In this document: one piece after another, positions 31,239 through 41,113 of the stretch
Layout: each line of letters starts with the position of its first letter
How positions within the stretch are numbered: position 1 is the stretch's first letter
Assembly (NCBI RefSeq): GCF_022343555.1
Contig: NZ_JAKQZH010000003.1
Span: 1 to 64,000 of the forward strand
Length of the DNA stretch: 64,000 nucleotides
From: Marinobacter sp. C7
GTDB lineage: Bacteria; Pseudomonadota; Gammaproteobacteria; Pseudomonadales; Oleiphilaceae
Direction: 5' to 3'
Made by a program: the position numbers and the translations under genes
The notes under the pieces: model-generated
Databases searched by the model: none
What the model saw: only the letters and a program-made list of their open reading frames with translations
What the model was told of the DNA's origin: nothing

Positions 31239-32396
31239 ATGTTCGAACTCGTCGATAATGTCCAGCAAAATGCTGTCATTAAAGTCGTCGGTGTTGGCGG
31301 TGGCGGTGGTAATGCCGTACGTCACATGCTTAACAGCGACGTTGAAGGCGTGGAGTTTATCTGCGCCAATACCGATGCCCAGGCACTGACCGACCTGGAT
31401 GCGCGGCAGGTGATCCAGCTTGGTGGCAACATCACCAAGGGCCTGGGTGCCGGGGCCAATCCGGAAGTGGGGCGTCAGTCTGCCCTGGAGGACCGTGACC
31501 GCATCGCCGAAGCCCTGCAAGGCGCCGACATGGTGTTCATCACCGCGGGCATGGGTGGTGGTACCGGTACCGGAGCCGCCCCGATCGTTGCCGAGGTGGC
31601 CCGGGAACTGGGTATCCTGACCGTGGCTGTGGTCACCAAGCCCTTCATGTTCGAGGGTGGCAAGCGTATGAGTGTCGCCGAAGAGGGACTGAAGGAGCTC
31701 GAAGAGAGCGTTGACTCCCTGATCACCATCCCCAATGAGAAGCTGCTGGCGGTCATGGGCAAGAAGACCAGCCTGCTGGATGCCTTTGCCTCAGCCAACG
31801 ATGTGCTGCTTGGCGCGGTTCAGGGCATTGCCGATCTGATCACCCGCAATGGCATGATCAACGTCGACTTCGCGGATGTGAAGACTGTCATGTCCGAGAT
31901 GGGTATGGCCATGATGGGTACCGCCCGCGCCACCGGTGAAAACCGTGCCCGCGAAGCTGCTGAAGCCGCGGTACGCAGTCCGCTGCTCGAGGACATCAAT
32001 CTCCAGGGCGCCAAGGGCATTCTGGTCAATATCACTGCCGGTATGGACCTCAACCTGGGTGAATTCTCCGAGGTTGGCGACATTGTGCGTGAATTCGCGT
32101 CGGATTCCGCGACGGTCGTGGTGGGTACCGTGATCGATCCGGAAATGACCGACGAGCTGAAGGTGACCGTTGTCGCCACAGGTCTTGGTGGTGACCGTGA
32201 AAAGCCGACGAAAGTTGTCGACAACACCCGTACCCTGGACGGCACGACCGACTATAACCAGCTGGACCGCCCGGCGGTTCTGCGTCGTCGTGCGGTATCC
32301 AGCGGGAACGTGGCTATCGATCAGAACAAGGAGAGCGAAGAGCAGGGTGTCGACTATCTCGACATTCCCGCATTCCTTCGTCGCCAGGCTGATTGA
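31239..32396 (+). CDS. ftsZ: Cell division GTPase FtsZ
   Basis: Tubulin homologue (385 aa) that forms the Z ring. The nucleotide loop is G-M-G-G-G-T-G-T-G at 104-112, and VVGVGGGGGNAVRHM is the N-terminal Gly loop. After a flexible linker it ends with the conserved peptide DYLDIPAFLRRQAD, the binding site for FtsA and ZipA. It is the last division gene of the cluster. Confidence 0.98.
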   Translation: MFELVDNVQQNAVIKVVGVGGGGGNAVRHMLNSDVEGVEFICANTDAQALTDLDARQVIQLGGNITKGLGAGANPEVGRQSALEDRDRIAEALQGADMVFITAGMGGGTGTGAAPIVAEVARELGILTVAVVTKPFMFEGGKRMSVAEEGLKELEESVDSLITIPNEKLLAVMGKKTSLLDAFASANDVLLGAVQGIADLITRNGMINVDFADVKTVMSEMGMAMMGTARATGENRAREAAEAAVRSPLLEDINLQGAKGILVNITAGMDLNLGEFSEVGDIVREFASDSATVVVGTVIDPEMTDELKVTVVATGLGGDREKPTKVVDNTRTLDGTTDYNQLDRPAVLRRRAVSSGNVAIDQNKESEEQGVDYLDIPAFLRRQAD

Positions 32397-32565
32397 TAAT
32401 CTGTCGCAACTTTGAGCCGGTACTGCGTACAGGAATCCATCTCGGCTTTTTTGCCGAATAAGGGAACCTGACAGCCGGAAATCGCGTGCGTTGAGTGCCG
32501 AATGTTGGCTTTGTGTAAATTTAAGGCAAAGCCCACTTGGTCAAATGGTACTCAGGCTTAATTTC

Positions 32566-32574
32566 TGATATTCT
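32566..32574 (+). promoter_or_regulatory. Candidate lpxC promoter (extended -10)
   Basis: TGATATTCT is a TGn-extended -10 box, with a weak TGGTAC at 32546-32551 as a -35 box. It would start transcription near 32581, about 47 bases before lpxC. Upstream, after ftsZ, AGCCG and CGGCTTTTTT (32415-32419, 32443-32452) may form a weak terminator around an inner GTAC-TGC-GTAC hairpin. Confidence 0.5.
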
Positions 32575-32627
32575 CCGGGCAGTTTTTTGCCCAGAATATC
32601 GCCATTTTGTGACGGAATGATGAACCG

Positions 32628-33545
32628 ATGATCAGACAACGGACACTCAAAAACACCATCCGTGCGACCGGTGTTGGCCTGCACTCAGGGGAGAAGGTTT
32701 ACCTGACGCTGAAGCCGGCCCCGGAAGACTCGGGTATCATCTTCCGCCGGACGGACCTTGACCCGATGGTCGAGATTCGCGCCTGTGCGGAAAATGTGGG
32801 TGAGACCATGCTGTCCACGACGCTGGTAAAAGACGGTGTCCGTGTGGCAACAGTAGAGCACCTGCTGTCGGCCATGGCTGGTCTCGGTATTGATAACTGC
32901 TTCGTGGAACTCAGTGCGGCCGAAGTGCCCATCATGGACGGCTCCGCCGGACCGTTTGTGTTCCTGCTGCAGTCTGCGGGCATTGCCGAGCAGGACGCAG
33001 CCAAGCGCTTTATCCGCATCAAGCGCGAAGTTACCGTGGAAGAGGGCGACAAGAAAGCGACCTTCCTGCCCTTCGAGGGTTTCAAGGTCTCCTTCGGTAT
33101 CGACTTTGACCATCCGGTCTTCAAGGGCCGTGCCCAGACTGCGACCGTGGACTTCTCCAGCACCTCTTTCGTCAAGGAAGTTTCCCGCGCCCGGACGTTC
33201 GGGTTCATGCGGGATATCGAGAAGCTACGGGCAATGAATCTGGCATTGGGTGGCTCTGTCGATAACGCCATCGTGGTTGACGACTACAAGATTCTGAACG
33301 AAGACGGTCTTCGTTACGACGACGAGTTCGTCAAGCACAAGGTGCTGGATGCCATTGGCGACCTGTACCTGCTCGGTAACAGCCTGATCGGTGAGTTCCG
33401 CGGTGTAAAATCCGGTCACGACCTGAACAACAAACTGCTCCGTAAGCTTCGGGCCGAAGAGGATGCATGGGAAGTGGTTACCTTTGATGACGAGGCAACG
33501 GCTCCTATCTCCTACATGAAGCCTGTGCTGGCGGCTCAGGGTTAA
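32628..33545 (+). CDS. lpxC: UDP-3-O-acyl-N-acetylglucosamine deacetylase LpxC
   Basis: Zinc deacetylase (305 aa) for the committed step of lipid A synthesis. The first Zn ligand is H78 in TVEHLLSAM; the others are in the [20 protein letters not shown] segment, and the catalytic region also includes the late His of [10 protein letters not shown]. Levels are usually set by FtsH proteolysis through the C-terminus, here ending [11 protein letters not shown]. It follows ftsZ, as in most gammaproteobacteria. Confidence 0.97.
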   Translation: MIRQRTLKNTIRATGVGLHSGEKVYLTLKPAPEDSGIIFRRTDLDPMVEIRACAENVGETMLSTTLVKDGVRVATVEHLLSAMAGLGIDNCFVELSAAEVPIMDGSAGPFVFLLQSAGIAEQDAAKRFIRIKREVTVEEGDKKATFLPFEGFKVSFGIDFDHPVFKGRAQTATVDFSSTSFVKEVSRARTFGFMRDIEKLRAMNLALGGSVDNAIVVDDYKILNEDGLRYDDEFVKHKVLDAIGDLYLLGNSLIGEFRGVKSGHDLNNKLLRKLRAEEDAWEVVTFDDEATAPISYMKPVLAAQG

Positions 33546-33556
33546 GGCGGGAAGCC

Positions 33557-34003
33557 TTAATCGCGGGCGTGGCTTGCGAGTTTTTCGAGAACCTCGCGTA
33601 AAGCTTTATCCTTCGTGTGCCCGGCCTCCTCTTCGAGGAGCCGGGCATTTTCTTTACTCAAGGGTTGCTTTTCAACGCGCCTTTTTTCTCTGAAGCGCGG
33701 CGGCGCTACCTTCACTTTCAGTTTCCATACGTACCGGAACAGTTCGTGCTCCCTGACGCTGGCCATAATCTCGTGCTGGCGGAACCGGATCTGGCTGGCC
33801 CGTGTGGCGTTGGCGGCCGACAGTATCAGTTCACCGTCATGGCAGCTGAGAAAGCGAACACCACCGACCAGTTCTTCCGGAAGCGCGCCCAGGACCTGCT
33901 CTTCAGCCTGCCGGTGCAGTTCGGCCTTGGACATGAGCTCCCGTAGGGCGGGGTTTCCGCCGACCTTGTCGAAGCTCATTTTTTGTTCACGTTTCCGGCT
34001 CAT
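33557..34003 (-). CDS. dciA: DciA (DUF721), replicative helicase operator
   Basis: A 148-residue protein with the DUF721 domain (PALRELMSKAELHRQAEEQV to LILSAANATRASQIRFRQHEI, resembling the KH-like fold reported for the family). DciA is the ancestral helper for loading DnaB where DnaC or DnaI is absent. The C-terminal third is basic and probably disordered. It occupies the place of P. aeruginosa PA4405. ATG 34003 is preferred to one at 34030. It converges on lpxC with 11 bases between stops; both stop codons lie inside the palindrome TTAAGGC/GCCTTAA (33542-33560). Confidence 0.87.
   Translation of the reverse strand: MSRKREQKMSFDKVGGNPALRELMSKAELHRQAEEQVLGALPEELVGGVRFLSCHDGELILSAANATRASQIRFRQHEIMASVREHELFRYVWKLKVKVAPPRFREKRRVEKQPLSKENARLLEEEAGHTKDKALREVLEKLASHARD
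33618..33655 (+). terminator. Possible lpxC terminator lying inside dciA
   Basis: On the plus strand, TGCCCGGC plus TCCTC pairs with GAGGA plus GCCGGGCA (one bulged C, UUC loop), followed by TTTTCTTT. This has terminator form and lies 73 bases after the lpxC stop. It falls within the coding part of the convergent dciA gene, so the lpxC mRNA would be antisense to the dciA 3' end. Confidence 0.5.
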
Positions 34004-34234
34004 TGATGCGTTTTTACTCGACGGTTCCATTTACGATTGGTTACACTTCGGCACGGTTTGAGGGTAGTGCCCGCTTCAGACTCGTTTTACATTGTCACAA
34101 ATACCTATGTCCAGCGGGCGCTGCGATTATTCAGTACGTAGTTGTTGCCAGGGAAAGGCTAACCCATTCGGACATCCCGGGCCGCAACACGACAGGATCA
34201 GGCTTGCGGCTCCCCGATGAAACCAGAAGACGAT

Positions 34235-35170
34235 ATGAACATTATCCTCGTAGGCAAACACCACGGGAAGTCCCGCGTTGTCGCGCTGAATGGCAAGTTC
34301 CTGGCCGCTATGCTGGTTCTGGGGCTCGCTCTGATCAGTGCGGCAGTATGGAGCGGCTACCAGGTGGCCATCAGCAAGGCCAAAGCACAAGAGCCAACGC
34401 CGTCAGAACTGGTGGCGCACTGGAAAAGCAAGCTGGAAGCACAGCAACAGGAACTGGCCGCCGTTGAAGAACAGGTTGGTGAACAGATCGATGCCCTGAC
34501 CCTGCGCCTCGGCGAGCTCCAGGGGCGCATGTTGCGCCTGGATGCCCTGGGGCAGCGCTTTGTTGATTCCGGGCTGGTTGCCAGCGAAGAATTCAACTTC
34601 GATGAGCCGCCAGCCGTCGGTGGTCCGGAGGGGCCGGAAACCCGGGAATCCTTCTCGGCACCCGCATTGACGGACATGATCGAACGTATGGAAGCGCAGC
34701 TGGCAGATCGTGAACAGCAACTGCGCCTTCTGGACAAGCTGGCTTCGCGCCAGAAGCTTGAAGAAGAAATGTATGTTGAGGGCCGGCCGATCACCTGGGG
34801 CTGGTTGTCGTCAAAGTACGGTTACCGGTCCGATCCGTTCTCGGGCAAGCGGACCTGGCACGACGGGGTCGACCTCGCGGGTAAGGACGGTAGCGATATC
34901 ATTGCCGTTGCCGGAGGCGTCGTTACCTGGGCCGGCGAGCGTTACGGCTATGGCAACCTCGTGGAAATTGACCACGGTGATGGTCTGGTGACCCGGTATG
35001 GGCATTGCAAGACCGTCAAGGTAAAGACCGGGGACGTAGTCCAGAAGGGGCAGGTTGTTGCGCTGATGGGCAGTACCGGTCGGTCTACGGGCCCTCATGT
35101 GCATTTTGAGGTCCTGCAGAATGGTCGCTCCAAGGATCCTGTGAAATACATTGCCCGAGCCAACCGTTAA
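34235..35170 (+). CDS. M23 (LytM-type) peptidase, membrane-anchored
   Basis: A 311-residue protein. A short cytoplasmic N-terminus (MNIILVGKHHGKSRV), one membrane helix (FLAAMLVLGLALISAAVWSGY) and a coiled coil (KLEAQQQELAAVEEQVGEQI and onward) precede a C-terminal LytM domain. The Zn sites are intact: W-H-D-G-V-D-L (HxxxD) and H-V-H-F-E. It probably cuts peptidoglycan cross-links or activates an amidase during division or growth. ATG 34235 is chosen with AGAAGA upstream; an ATG at 34217 is in frame. It lies between dciA and secA, as PA4404 does. Confidence 0.87.
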   Translation: MNIILVGKHHGKSRVVALNGKFLAAMLVLGLALISAAVWSGYQVAISKAKAQEPTPSELVAHWKSKLEAQQQELAAVEEQVGEQIDALTLRLGELQGRMLRLDALGQRFVDSGLVASEEFNFDEPPAVGGPEGPETRESFSAPALTDMIERMEAQLADREQQLRLLDKLASRQKLEEEMYVEGRPITWGWLSSKYGYRSDPFSGKRTWHDGVDLAGKDGSDIIAVAGGVVTWAGERYGYGNLVEIDHGDGLVTRYGHCKTVKVKTGDVVQKGQVVALMGSTGRSTGPHVHFEVLQNGRSKDPVKYIARANR

Positions 35171-35299
35171 GTCCTGGCCTGGCCTCTCCGCGGTTTTCCC
35201 GGTTCCTCTCTCATTCCCTCCGGGTGTGCATTGTGCGCTCCGGAGGGCAAGTTGTTGGCATTCCGGCACTTTCAATCCTGCACTTGTGAGGTGCGCCTT

Positions 35300-35327
35300 T
35301 TGTCCTGTTGGAAAATAAGGTTAGAAT
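35300..35327 (+). promoter_or_regulatory. Probable secA promoter
   Basis: TTGTCC at 35300-35305, a 16-base spacer and TAGAAT at 35322-35327 predict a start about 30 bases before secA. There is no room for a secM-type arrest gene between the promoter and secA. Confidence 0.55.
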
Positions 35328-35364
35328 GCCGGCTTCCCTCGTTTAATTAAAGAAGCAGTGGTCT

Positions 35365-38106
35365 ATGTTCACAAAGCTTGCAACCAAGATGTTCGGCAGC
35401 AAAAATGCCAGAGAAATCAAGCGGATGCGAAAAGTTGTCGCACGCATCAATGAACTTGAAGAGCAGTTTGGCAATTTTTCCGACACCGAGTTGCAGGGCA
35501 AGACCGCTGAGTTCCGTCGCCGCGTCGAAGAGGGCGAAAGCCTTGACGCCCTGTTGCCTGAAGCCTTTGCCACCGTCCGTGAAGCCAGCCGTCGGGTCAT
35601 GGGCATGCGTCATTACGACGTCCAGTTGATTGGTGGTATTACCCTGCACGAAGGCCGGATCGCGGAAATGAAAACCGGTGAGGGCAAGACCCTGGTGGCG
35701 ACCGCTGCGGTCTACCTCAATGCCCTCTCCGGCAAGGGCGTGCATGTGGTCACGGTCAACGACTATCTGGCTCGCCGGGATGCGGACTGGATGGGCAAGC
35801 TCTATCGCTTCCTCGGTATGCAAGTGGGCGTGGTCGTTGCCGGCCAGGCGCCCGAAGAGAAGAAAGCAGCCTACCAGGCGGACATCACGTACGGTACCAA
35901 CAACGAGTTCGGGTTCGATTATCTCCGCGATAACATGGCGTTCAGCACCGAGGACAAGGTCCAGCGCGGGCTGAATTTCGCGATCGTCGACGAGGTGGAC
36001 TCCATTCTTATCGACGAGGCCCGCACCCCGCTGATTATCTCCGGTGCGGCCGAAGACAGCTCCAAGCTCTATCAGGCCATCAATGCCCTCGTGCCGAGCC
36101 TTGAACAGGGTGAGGTGTCCGAAGAGGGCGATCCCTCCGGCGACTTCACCATCGATGAGAAATCCAGGCAGGTGGAGTTGACCGAAGCCGGTCACGAGAA
36201 GGTCGAAGAGCTGCTGTTGAGCCGTGGCCTGCTGAACGAGGGTGAGAGCCTGTATTCTGCTTCGAACCTGAGCCTGCTGCACCACGTGCACTCCGCATTG
36301 CGGGCCCATCACCTGTTCCAGAAGGATGTCGATTACATAGTCCAGGGTGGCCAGGTGGTCATTGTTGACGAGCATACTGGCCGGACCATGCCCGGACGTC
36401 GCTGGAGCGAGGGTCTGCACCAGGCCATCGAGGCGAAGGAAGGGGTCAAGATCCAGGCGGAGAGTCAGACCCTGGCCTCCACCACGTTCCAGAACTACTT
36501 CCGCCTTTATGAAAAGCTTGCCGGCATGACCGGTACAGCCGATACCGAAGCCTTCGAATTCCGGCAGATCTACGGCCTGGACGTGGTGGTGATCCCGCCC
36601 AACAAGCCGATCCAGCGTATCGACTATAACGACCTGGTGTACCTCACCCAGGAAGAGAAATTCCACGCCATTATTGACGAGATCAAGGATGTCACCGCTG
36701 AGGGTCGTCCGATTCTCGTTGGTACCGCCTCCATCGAGGCCTCCGAGTTGCTCTCGATGCTGCTGAAGAAAGCGCGGATCGACCACAAGATCCTGAACGC
36801 CAAACAGCATGAGTCCGAAGCCCTGATCGTAGCCCAGGCCGGCCGGCCGGGTGCGGTAACCATTGCCACCAACATGGCCGGTCGGGGAACCGACATTGTT
36901 CTCGGTGGTAACTGGGAATACGAGGTGGCGGCGATGGAAAACCCCACCGAGGAAGAGATTGCCAAGCGCAAGGCCGAGTGGACCGAACGCCACAATCAGG
37001 TCCTGGAAGCCGGCGGCCTGCATATCATCGGCACCGAGCGCCACGAGTCGCGCCGGATTGACAACCAGCTGCGTGGTCGTGCCGGTCGTCAGGGTGACCC
37101 CGGTTCATCCCGCTTCTTCCTGTCACTGGAAGACAACCTGATGCGGATCTTCGCTCCGGATCGTGTGAAGAGTCTGATGCAGGCCATGGGCATGAAGAAA
37201 GGCGAGGCCATCGAACACCGTATGGTGACCAACGCCATCGAGAAATCCCAGCGCAAGGTGGAGGGCCGCAACTTCGACATGCGGAAGACCCTGCTGGAAT
37301 ACGATGACGTGGCCAATGACCAGCGTACCGTGATCTACGACCAGCGCAACGAGGTCATGTCCTCCGAGGATATCTCGGACATGGTCAAGACCATCCGTGA
37401 GGATGTGGTCAGCGAGTTGATCAACGAGTACATTCCGCCCCAGAGCATGCCGGAACAGTGGGATGTGGCGGGTCTGGAATCCCAGTTGCAGTCCGAAATG
37501 GCCATCGAGCTGCCGATCCAGCAGTGGCTTCAGGAAGACAGCAAGCTCTACGAGGAAAGTCTGCGGGAGAAGATCCTCGATGAGATCGTGTCGGCCTATG
37601 AAGCCAAGGAGTCGATCGCCGGTTCCGAAGCCATGCGCAAGTTCGAGAAGCAGGTGTTCCTGCAGGTGCTGGATACCCTCTGGAAAGAGCATCTGTCCAA
37701 CATGGATCACTTGCGTCGGGGTATCCACCTGCGTGGTTACGCCCAGAAGAACCCGAAACAGGAATACAAGCGCGAGGCGTTCAACCTGTTTGAAGACATG
37801 CTGGAGACCATGAAGCGGGATATCACCCGTATCCTGTGCCATGTCAGGGTGCAGACGCCCGAGGAAATGGAAGAAGTGGAGCGTCGTCGCAAGGCCGAAC
37901 TCGAACGGGAGTTGGCCCGTGCCCGCATGCGGCATGATGAGACCAGTGCCACCGCCCAGAGCCAGGCGGAAGGTGAGGGCGAGGGTGCGGGGCAATCCGC
38001 GACGCCGGAAACCTTTGTTCGCAATGAGCGCAAGGTGGGGCGAAACGAGCCGTGTCCTTGCGGGTCCGGCAAGAAGTACAAGCAGTGCTGCGGCAAGGTC
38101 AGCTGA
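35365..38106 (+). CDS. secA: Protein translocase ATPase SecA
   Basis: A motor protein of 913 residues that pushes preproteins through SecYEG. The N-terminal ATPase half has [12 protein letters not shown] and [17 protein letters not shown]; the second half contains [13 protein letters not shown] and the [20 protein letters not shown] arginine-finger region. The C-terminal zinc-binding tail has Cys897, Cys899, Cys908 and Cys909 ([13 protein letters not shown]), which contacts SecB. The linker before it is Gln/Ala/Gly-rich. E. coli-type secM is absent upstream. Confidence 0.98.
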   Translation: MFTKLATKMFGSKNAREIKRMRKVVARINELEEQFGNFSDTELQGKTAEFRRRVEEGESLDALLPEAFATVREASRRVMGMRHYDVQLIGGITLHEGRIAEMKTGEGKTLVATAAVYLNALSGKGVHVVTVNDYLARRDADWMGKLYRFLGMQVGVVVAGQAPEEKKAAYQADITYGTNNEFGFDYLRDNMAFSTEDKVQRGLNFAIVDEVDSILIDEARTPLIISGAAEDSSKLYQAINALVPSLEQGEVSEEGDPSGDFTIDEKSRQVELTEAGHEKVEELLLSRGLLNEGESLYSASNLSLLHHVHSALRAHHLFQKDVDYIVQGGQVVIVDEHTGRTMPGRRWSEGLHQAIEAKEGVKIQAESQTLASTTFQNYFRLYEKLAGMTGTADTEAFEFRQIYGLDVVVIPPNKPIQRIDYNDLVYLTQEEKFHAIIDEIKDVTAEGRPILVGTASIEASELLSMLLKKARIDHKILNAKQHESEALIVAQAGRPGAVTIATNMAGRGTDIVLGGNWEYEVAAMENPTEEEIAKRKAEWTERHNQVLEAGGLHIIGTERHESRRIDNQLRGRAGRQGDPGSSRFFLSLEDNLMRIFAPDRVKSLMQAMGMKKGEAIEHRMVTNAIEKSQRKVEGRNFDMRKTLLEYDDVANDQRTVIYDQRNEVMSSEDISDMVKTIREDVVSELINEYIPPQSMPEQWDVAGLESQLQSEMAIELPIQQWLQEDSKLYEESLREKILDEIVSAYEAKESIAGSEAMRKFEKQVFLQVLDTLWKEHLSNMDHLRRGIHLRGYAQKNPKQEYKREAFNLFEDMLETMKRDITRILCHVRVQTPEEMEEVERRRKAELERELARARMRHDETSATAQSQAEGEGEGAGQSATPETFVRNERKVGRNEPCPCGSGKKYKQCCGKVS

Positions 38107-38132
38107 CCACGGGGCGCTGAGACCGGTCAAAG

Positions 38133-38167
38133 ACCCGCAACCTGACGAGTGCAGGCTGCGGGTTTTT
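38133..38167 (+). terminator. Terminator after secA
   Basis: ACCCGCA-A-CCTG pairs with CAGG-C-TGCGGGT around a 7-base loop, followed by TTTT. It ends 45 bases before argJ, so argJ should have its own promoter. Confidence 0.85.
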
Positions 38168-38212
38168 GCGTTTTGAAAGTTTGTATCTGGATTGAGTGAG
38201 AGGAGAGGCAGG

Positions 38213-39430
38213 ATGGCGGTAGGTCCAGGCACCTTACCCGAGTTTTTCCCGGTAGCTGGCGTCAAGTTGGGTATAGCCAGTGCCGGCATCAAGAAACCCG
38301 GCCGGAAGGATGTGGTGGTGTTCGAGCTCGCCCCCGGCAGTCGTGTGGCGGGCATTTTCACCCAAAACCAGTTCTGTGCCGCACCGGTCACCGTAAGCCG
38401 CCAACACCTGGCCCGTACTGCGCCCCGGTATTTGCTGGTCAACACCGGCAATGCCAATGCCGGCACCGGCGAGCAGGGTATGAAGGACGCCGTCGCCTGC
38501 TGTGAGGCGCTGGCGGACAATGCCGGTGTCCATGCCGACGAGGTGCTGCCGTTTTCCACCGGCGTGATTGGTGAACCTCTGCCGGTCGGCAAGATTATCG
38601 GGGCCCTGTCCGAGGCCCTCTCCGGTACTTCGGAGAATCGCTGGGCCGAGGCGGCCAGCGGAATCATGACCACCGATACCCGGCCCAAGGGGGCATCCCG
38701 CCAGGTTGACCTTGGTGGCCATACCGTGACGATTTCCGGAATCAGCAAGGGCGCCGGCATGATCCGCCCGAACATGGCTACCATGCTCGGTTTCATCGCC
38801 ACGGATGCGCGGATTGCTCCCGATGTCCTGCAGACACTGGCCTCGGAGCTGGGCGAGAAATCCTTCAACCGGATCACCATCGATGGCGACACCTCCACCA
38901 ACGACGCATGCATGCTGATGGCTTCCGGCCATTACAGTGGCCCGGAAATTACCGCCGACTGCCCTGAGCTGGCGCCGTTGCGCGAAGCGTTGCAGCAGGT
39001 CTATCTGGATCTGGCCCATGCCATTGTCCGCGATGGCGAGGGTGCCACCAAGTTTGTCACCATCGATGTCAGCGGTGCGGCTACCCAGCAGGAAGCCCTC
39101 GATGTGGCCTACACCGTGGCTCATTCGCCGCTGGTGAAGACTGCGTTGTTTGCCTCCGATCCGAACTGGGGTCGAATCCTGGCGGCGGTAGGTCGGGCCG
39201 GGGTTCCCGATCTCGATCTCCAGGCTCTGGAAATCTTCCTGGGCGATGTCTGCCTGGTGCGCCAGGGCGGCCGCGCCGATGATTACTCCGAGGAGCGAGG
39301 GCAGGCGGTGATGGACCAGGAGGAAATCACCATCGCCATCGACCTCAAACGCGGCGACATCCGGGAGACCGTCTGGACCTGTGACTTCTCCCACGATTAC
39401 GTGACCATCAATGCGGAGTACCGGACCTGA
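38213..39430 (+). CDS. argJ: Bifunctional ornithine acetyltransferase / N-acetylglutamate synthase ArgJ
   Basis: Arginine pathway enzyme (405 aa) that transfers acetyl from N-acetylornithine to glutamate. The self-cleavage site is intact: Thr190 in NMATMLGF becomes the N-terminal nucleophile of the beta chain. GNANAGTGEQG and DPNWGRILAAVGRAG are family segments. ATG 38213 follows the strong ribosome site GAGAGGAGAGG. Whether it makes acetylglutamate from acetyl-CoA as well cannot be read from sequence alone. Confidence 0.96.
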   Translation: MAVGPGTLPEFFPVAGVKLGIASAGIKKPGRKDVVVFELAPGSRVAGIFTQNQFCAAPVTVSRQHLARTAPRYLLVNTGNANAGTGEQGMKDAVACCEALADNAGVHADEVLPFSTGVIGEPLPVGKIIGALSEALSGTSENRWAEAASGIMTTDTRPKGASRQVDLGGHTVTISGISKGAGMIRPNMATMLGFIATDARIAPDVLQTLASELGEKSFNRITIDGDTSTNDACMLMASGHYSGPEITADCPELAPLREALQQVYLDLAHAIVRDGEGATKFVTIDVSGAATQQEALDVAYTVAHSPLVKTALFASDPNWGRILAAVGRAGVPDLDLQALEIFLGDVCLVRQGGRADDYSEERGQAVMDQEEITIAIDLKRGDIRETVWTCDFSHDYVTINAEYRT

Positions 39431-39432
39431 TC

Positions 39433-40416
39433 ATGGCCGTGACACAAAGCCCGGTGCGTGAGATTCATGTTGCGGTCGGTGTGATTGTCCGTGAGGGGCG
39501 CGTGCTGATTGCCCGCCGCCCGGACCACGTGCATCAGGGTGGGCTGCTGGAGTTTCCGGGAGGTAAGGTTGAACCGGGGGAAACGGTCCAGCAGGCGCTG
39601 GTCCGGGAGATTGCGGAAGAGACCGGTCTGAGCCTCCCCGAGGCGTCCCTCGAGCCGGTGATCGGTATTCGCCATGACTACGGTGACAAGCGGGTTTTCC
39701 TCGACGTCTGGCGTACTACGGAAGCCTCGGGAGAGCCTGAGGGCAAGGAGGGCCAGCCGGTGGACTGGCTGGAACCGGATCAGCTCCGGGATCAGGATTT
39801 TCCGGTAGCTAACCGCCCGGTCATTCGTGCCCTCCGGCTGCCCGGTGTCATGGCCATTACCGGCAATATGGACGCTCCGGGCCAGGAGCTGTGCAGGCTC
39901 AAGTCCGGACTGGAACAGTTGAAGGCAAGCGGAGCCACCTGTGTGGTTCTGCGTGCCCCCGGGTTGGCATCGGAAGATTACATAGCCCGCGCACGGGAGG
40001 CCGTGGTCTTTTGCGCAGGCCAGGGCCTGACCCCGATCCTGCACGGTGCCCCCGGGGTGTTCGAGGCGGTTCCGGATGCTGGCGGGCTGCACCTGCCGTG
40101 GCGGGAGGCAGAGGCTCTGACCGCCCGTCCGGTTCCAGAGTCGGTCTGGCTCGGTGTGTCCTGCCACGATGCCGACCAGCTGGCCCACGCGGCCTCCATT
40201 GGCGCCGATTATGCCACTCTGGGCCCGGTGCAACCGACCCAAAGCCATCCCGGGCGCCCGGCCATGGGCTGGGAGCGTTTCGAATCCCTGGCGTCTCGAG
40301 CGGTCCTTCCCGTTTATGCCCTTGGAGGCGTGGGCCCGACAGAACAGGTCCGGGCGCGCCGGTCGGGTGGCCAGGGCGTTGCCGGCATCCGTTTCTGGTG
40401 GCCCTCAGCCGGTTAG
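39433..40416 (+). CDS. Nudix hydrolase (MutT-like) fused to a ThiE/TenI-like domain
   Basis: The N-terminal half (residues about 9-135) is a Nudix hydrolase with a complete Nudix box from G44 to L66 (GX5EX7REUXEEXGU satisfied), most like MutT, which removes 8-oxo-dGTP. The C-terminal half (about 145-327) resembles a thiamine-phosphate-synthase-type barrel: VSCHDADQLAHAASIGADYATLGPV and LPVYALGGVG. The same fusion is found in pseudomonads (PA4400) near argJ. The role of the second domain is unknown. The gene starts two bases after argJ, so the two are probably co-transcribed. Confidence 0.88.
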   Translation: MAVTQSPVREIHVAVGVIVREGRVLIARRPDHVHQGGLLEFPGGKVEPGETVQQALVREIAEETGLSLPEASLEPVIGIRHDYGDKRVFLDVWRTTEASGEPEGKEGQPVDWLEPDQLRDQDFPVANRPVIRALRLPGVMAITGNMDAPGQELCRLKSGLEQLKASGATCVVLRAPGLASEDYIARAREAVVFCAGQGLTPILHGAPGVFEAVPDAGGLHLPWREAEALTARPVPESVWLGVSCHDADQLAHAASIGADYATLGPVQPTQSHPGRPAMGWERFESLASRAVLPVYALGGVGPTEQVRARRSGGQGVAGIRFWWPSAG

Positions 40417-40497
40417 ATATCAAGGCTGCCCTGCACTCCGTCTGGTATGCTGGCAGCTTCAGTGCAATCCATTTCCAAACGTGTCTCTGGAGCAACT

Positions 40498-40980
40498 GTG
40501 AGCAAACTGACTCATCTGGACGACAAGGGCGAAGCCCGCATGGTCGATGTCACCGATAAGGACGTGACCGAACGCGAAGCCCGTGCCGAGGCTACCATTC
40601 GTATGGCCCCGGAAACCCTGAACATGATCATCGAAGGCGAGCACCCCAAGGGTGATGTGCTGGCAGTCGCCCGGGTGGCGGGTATTATGGCGGCGAAAAA
40701 GACCCATGAACTGATTCCCCTTTGCCACAGCCTGAACCTGACGTCCGTGAAGGTGGAGCTGAAGCCGGGAGAGGATGGTGCCTCCGTTCATATCCTGACC
40801 CGCTGCAAACTGTCCGGCCAGACCGGAGTCGAGATGGAGGCGCTGACGGCGGCCAGCGTTGCCGCCCTGACCTTGTACGACATGTGCAAGGCGGTGGATC
40901 GTGGCATGGTGGTAGACAATGTGCGGCTGCTCGAGAAAAAGGGCGGGCGCAGTGGCCACTGGGTTGCCGGCCAGGCCTGA
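40498..40980 (+). CDS. moaC: Cyclic pyranopterin monophosphate synthase MoaC
   Basis: Molybdenum cofactor enzyme (160 aa) that completes the MoaA-started rearrangement of GTP to cyclic pyranopterin phosphate. Family motifs are [29 protein letters not shown] and [23 protein letters not shown] 40498 is chosen because TGGAG at 40488-40492 precedes it and [18 protein letters not shown] matches the family start. No other moa gene is in the window, and the neighbours are unrelated. Confidence 0.95.
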   Translation: MSKLTHLDDKGEARMVDVTDKDVTEREARAEATIRMAPETLNMIIEGEHPKGDVLAVARVAGIMAAKKTHELIPLCHSLNLTSVKVELKPGEDGASVHILTRCKLSGQTGVEMEALTAASVAALTLYDMCKAVDRGMVVDNVRLLEKKGGRSGHWVAGQA

Positions 40981-41069
40981 TCCGGCCCCGGGAAGGGAGC
41001 GTAGTGTCCGGTGTCGTCCCGGGGCGGGAAAGCCCGCTGTGTCGGGACTACGCCAAGCAGGCGGCCACG

Positions 41070-41078
41070 TGATAGAAT
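41070..41078 (+). promoter_or_regulatory. Candidate ribA promoter (extended -10)
   Basis: TGATAGAAT is a TGn-extended -10 box 35 bases before ribA. Upstream, the moaC-ribA spacer holds a 9-bp inverted repeat, GCCCCGGGA/TCCCGGGGC (40985-40993, 41017-41025), without a T run. I see none of the conserved FMN-riboswitch (RFN) blocks in the 130-base spacer. Confidence 0.5.
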
Positions 41079-41113
41079 GCGCGCCCCGATTGATTGAACC
41101 ACGAGGAAACACT

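Noticed and set aside
35171-35364. secM-like arrest peptide before secA
   Set aside because: The spacer holds a promoter and is too short and interrupted by stops for a secreted arrest peptide.
37123-38913. Open frame of 596 codons opposite the secA end and argJ
   Set aside because: It spans the secA terminator and two well-supported genes, with no recognisable domain.
40981-41113. FMN riboswitch upstream of ribA
   Set aside because: The spacer lacks the conserved RFN blocks; the GC-rich inverted repeat at 40985-41025 alone does not make one.
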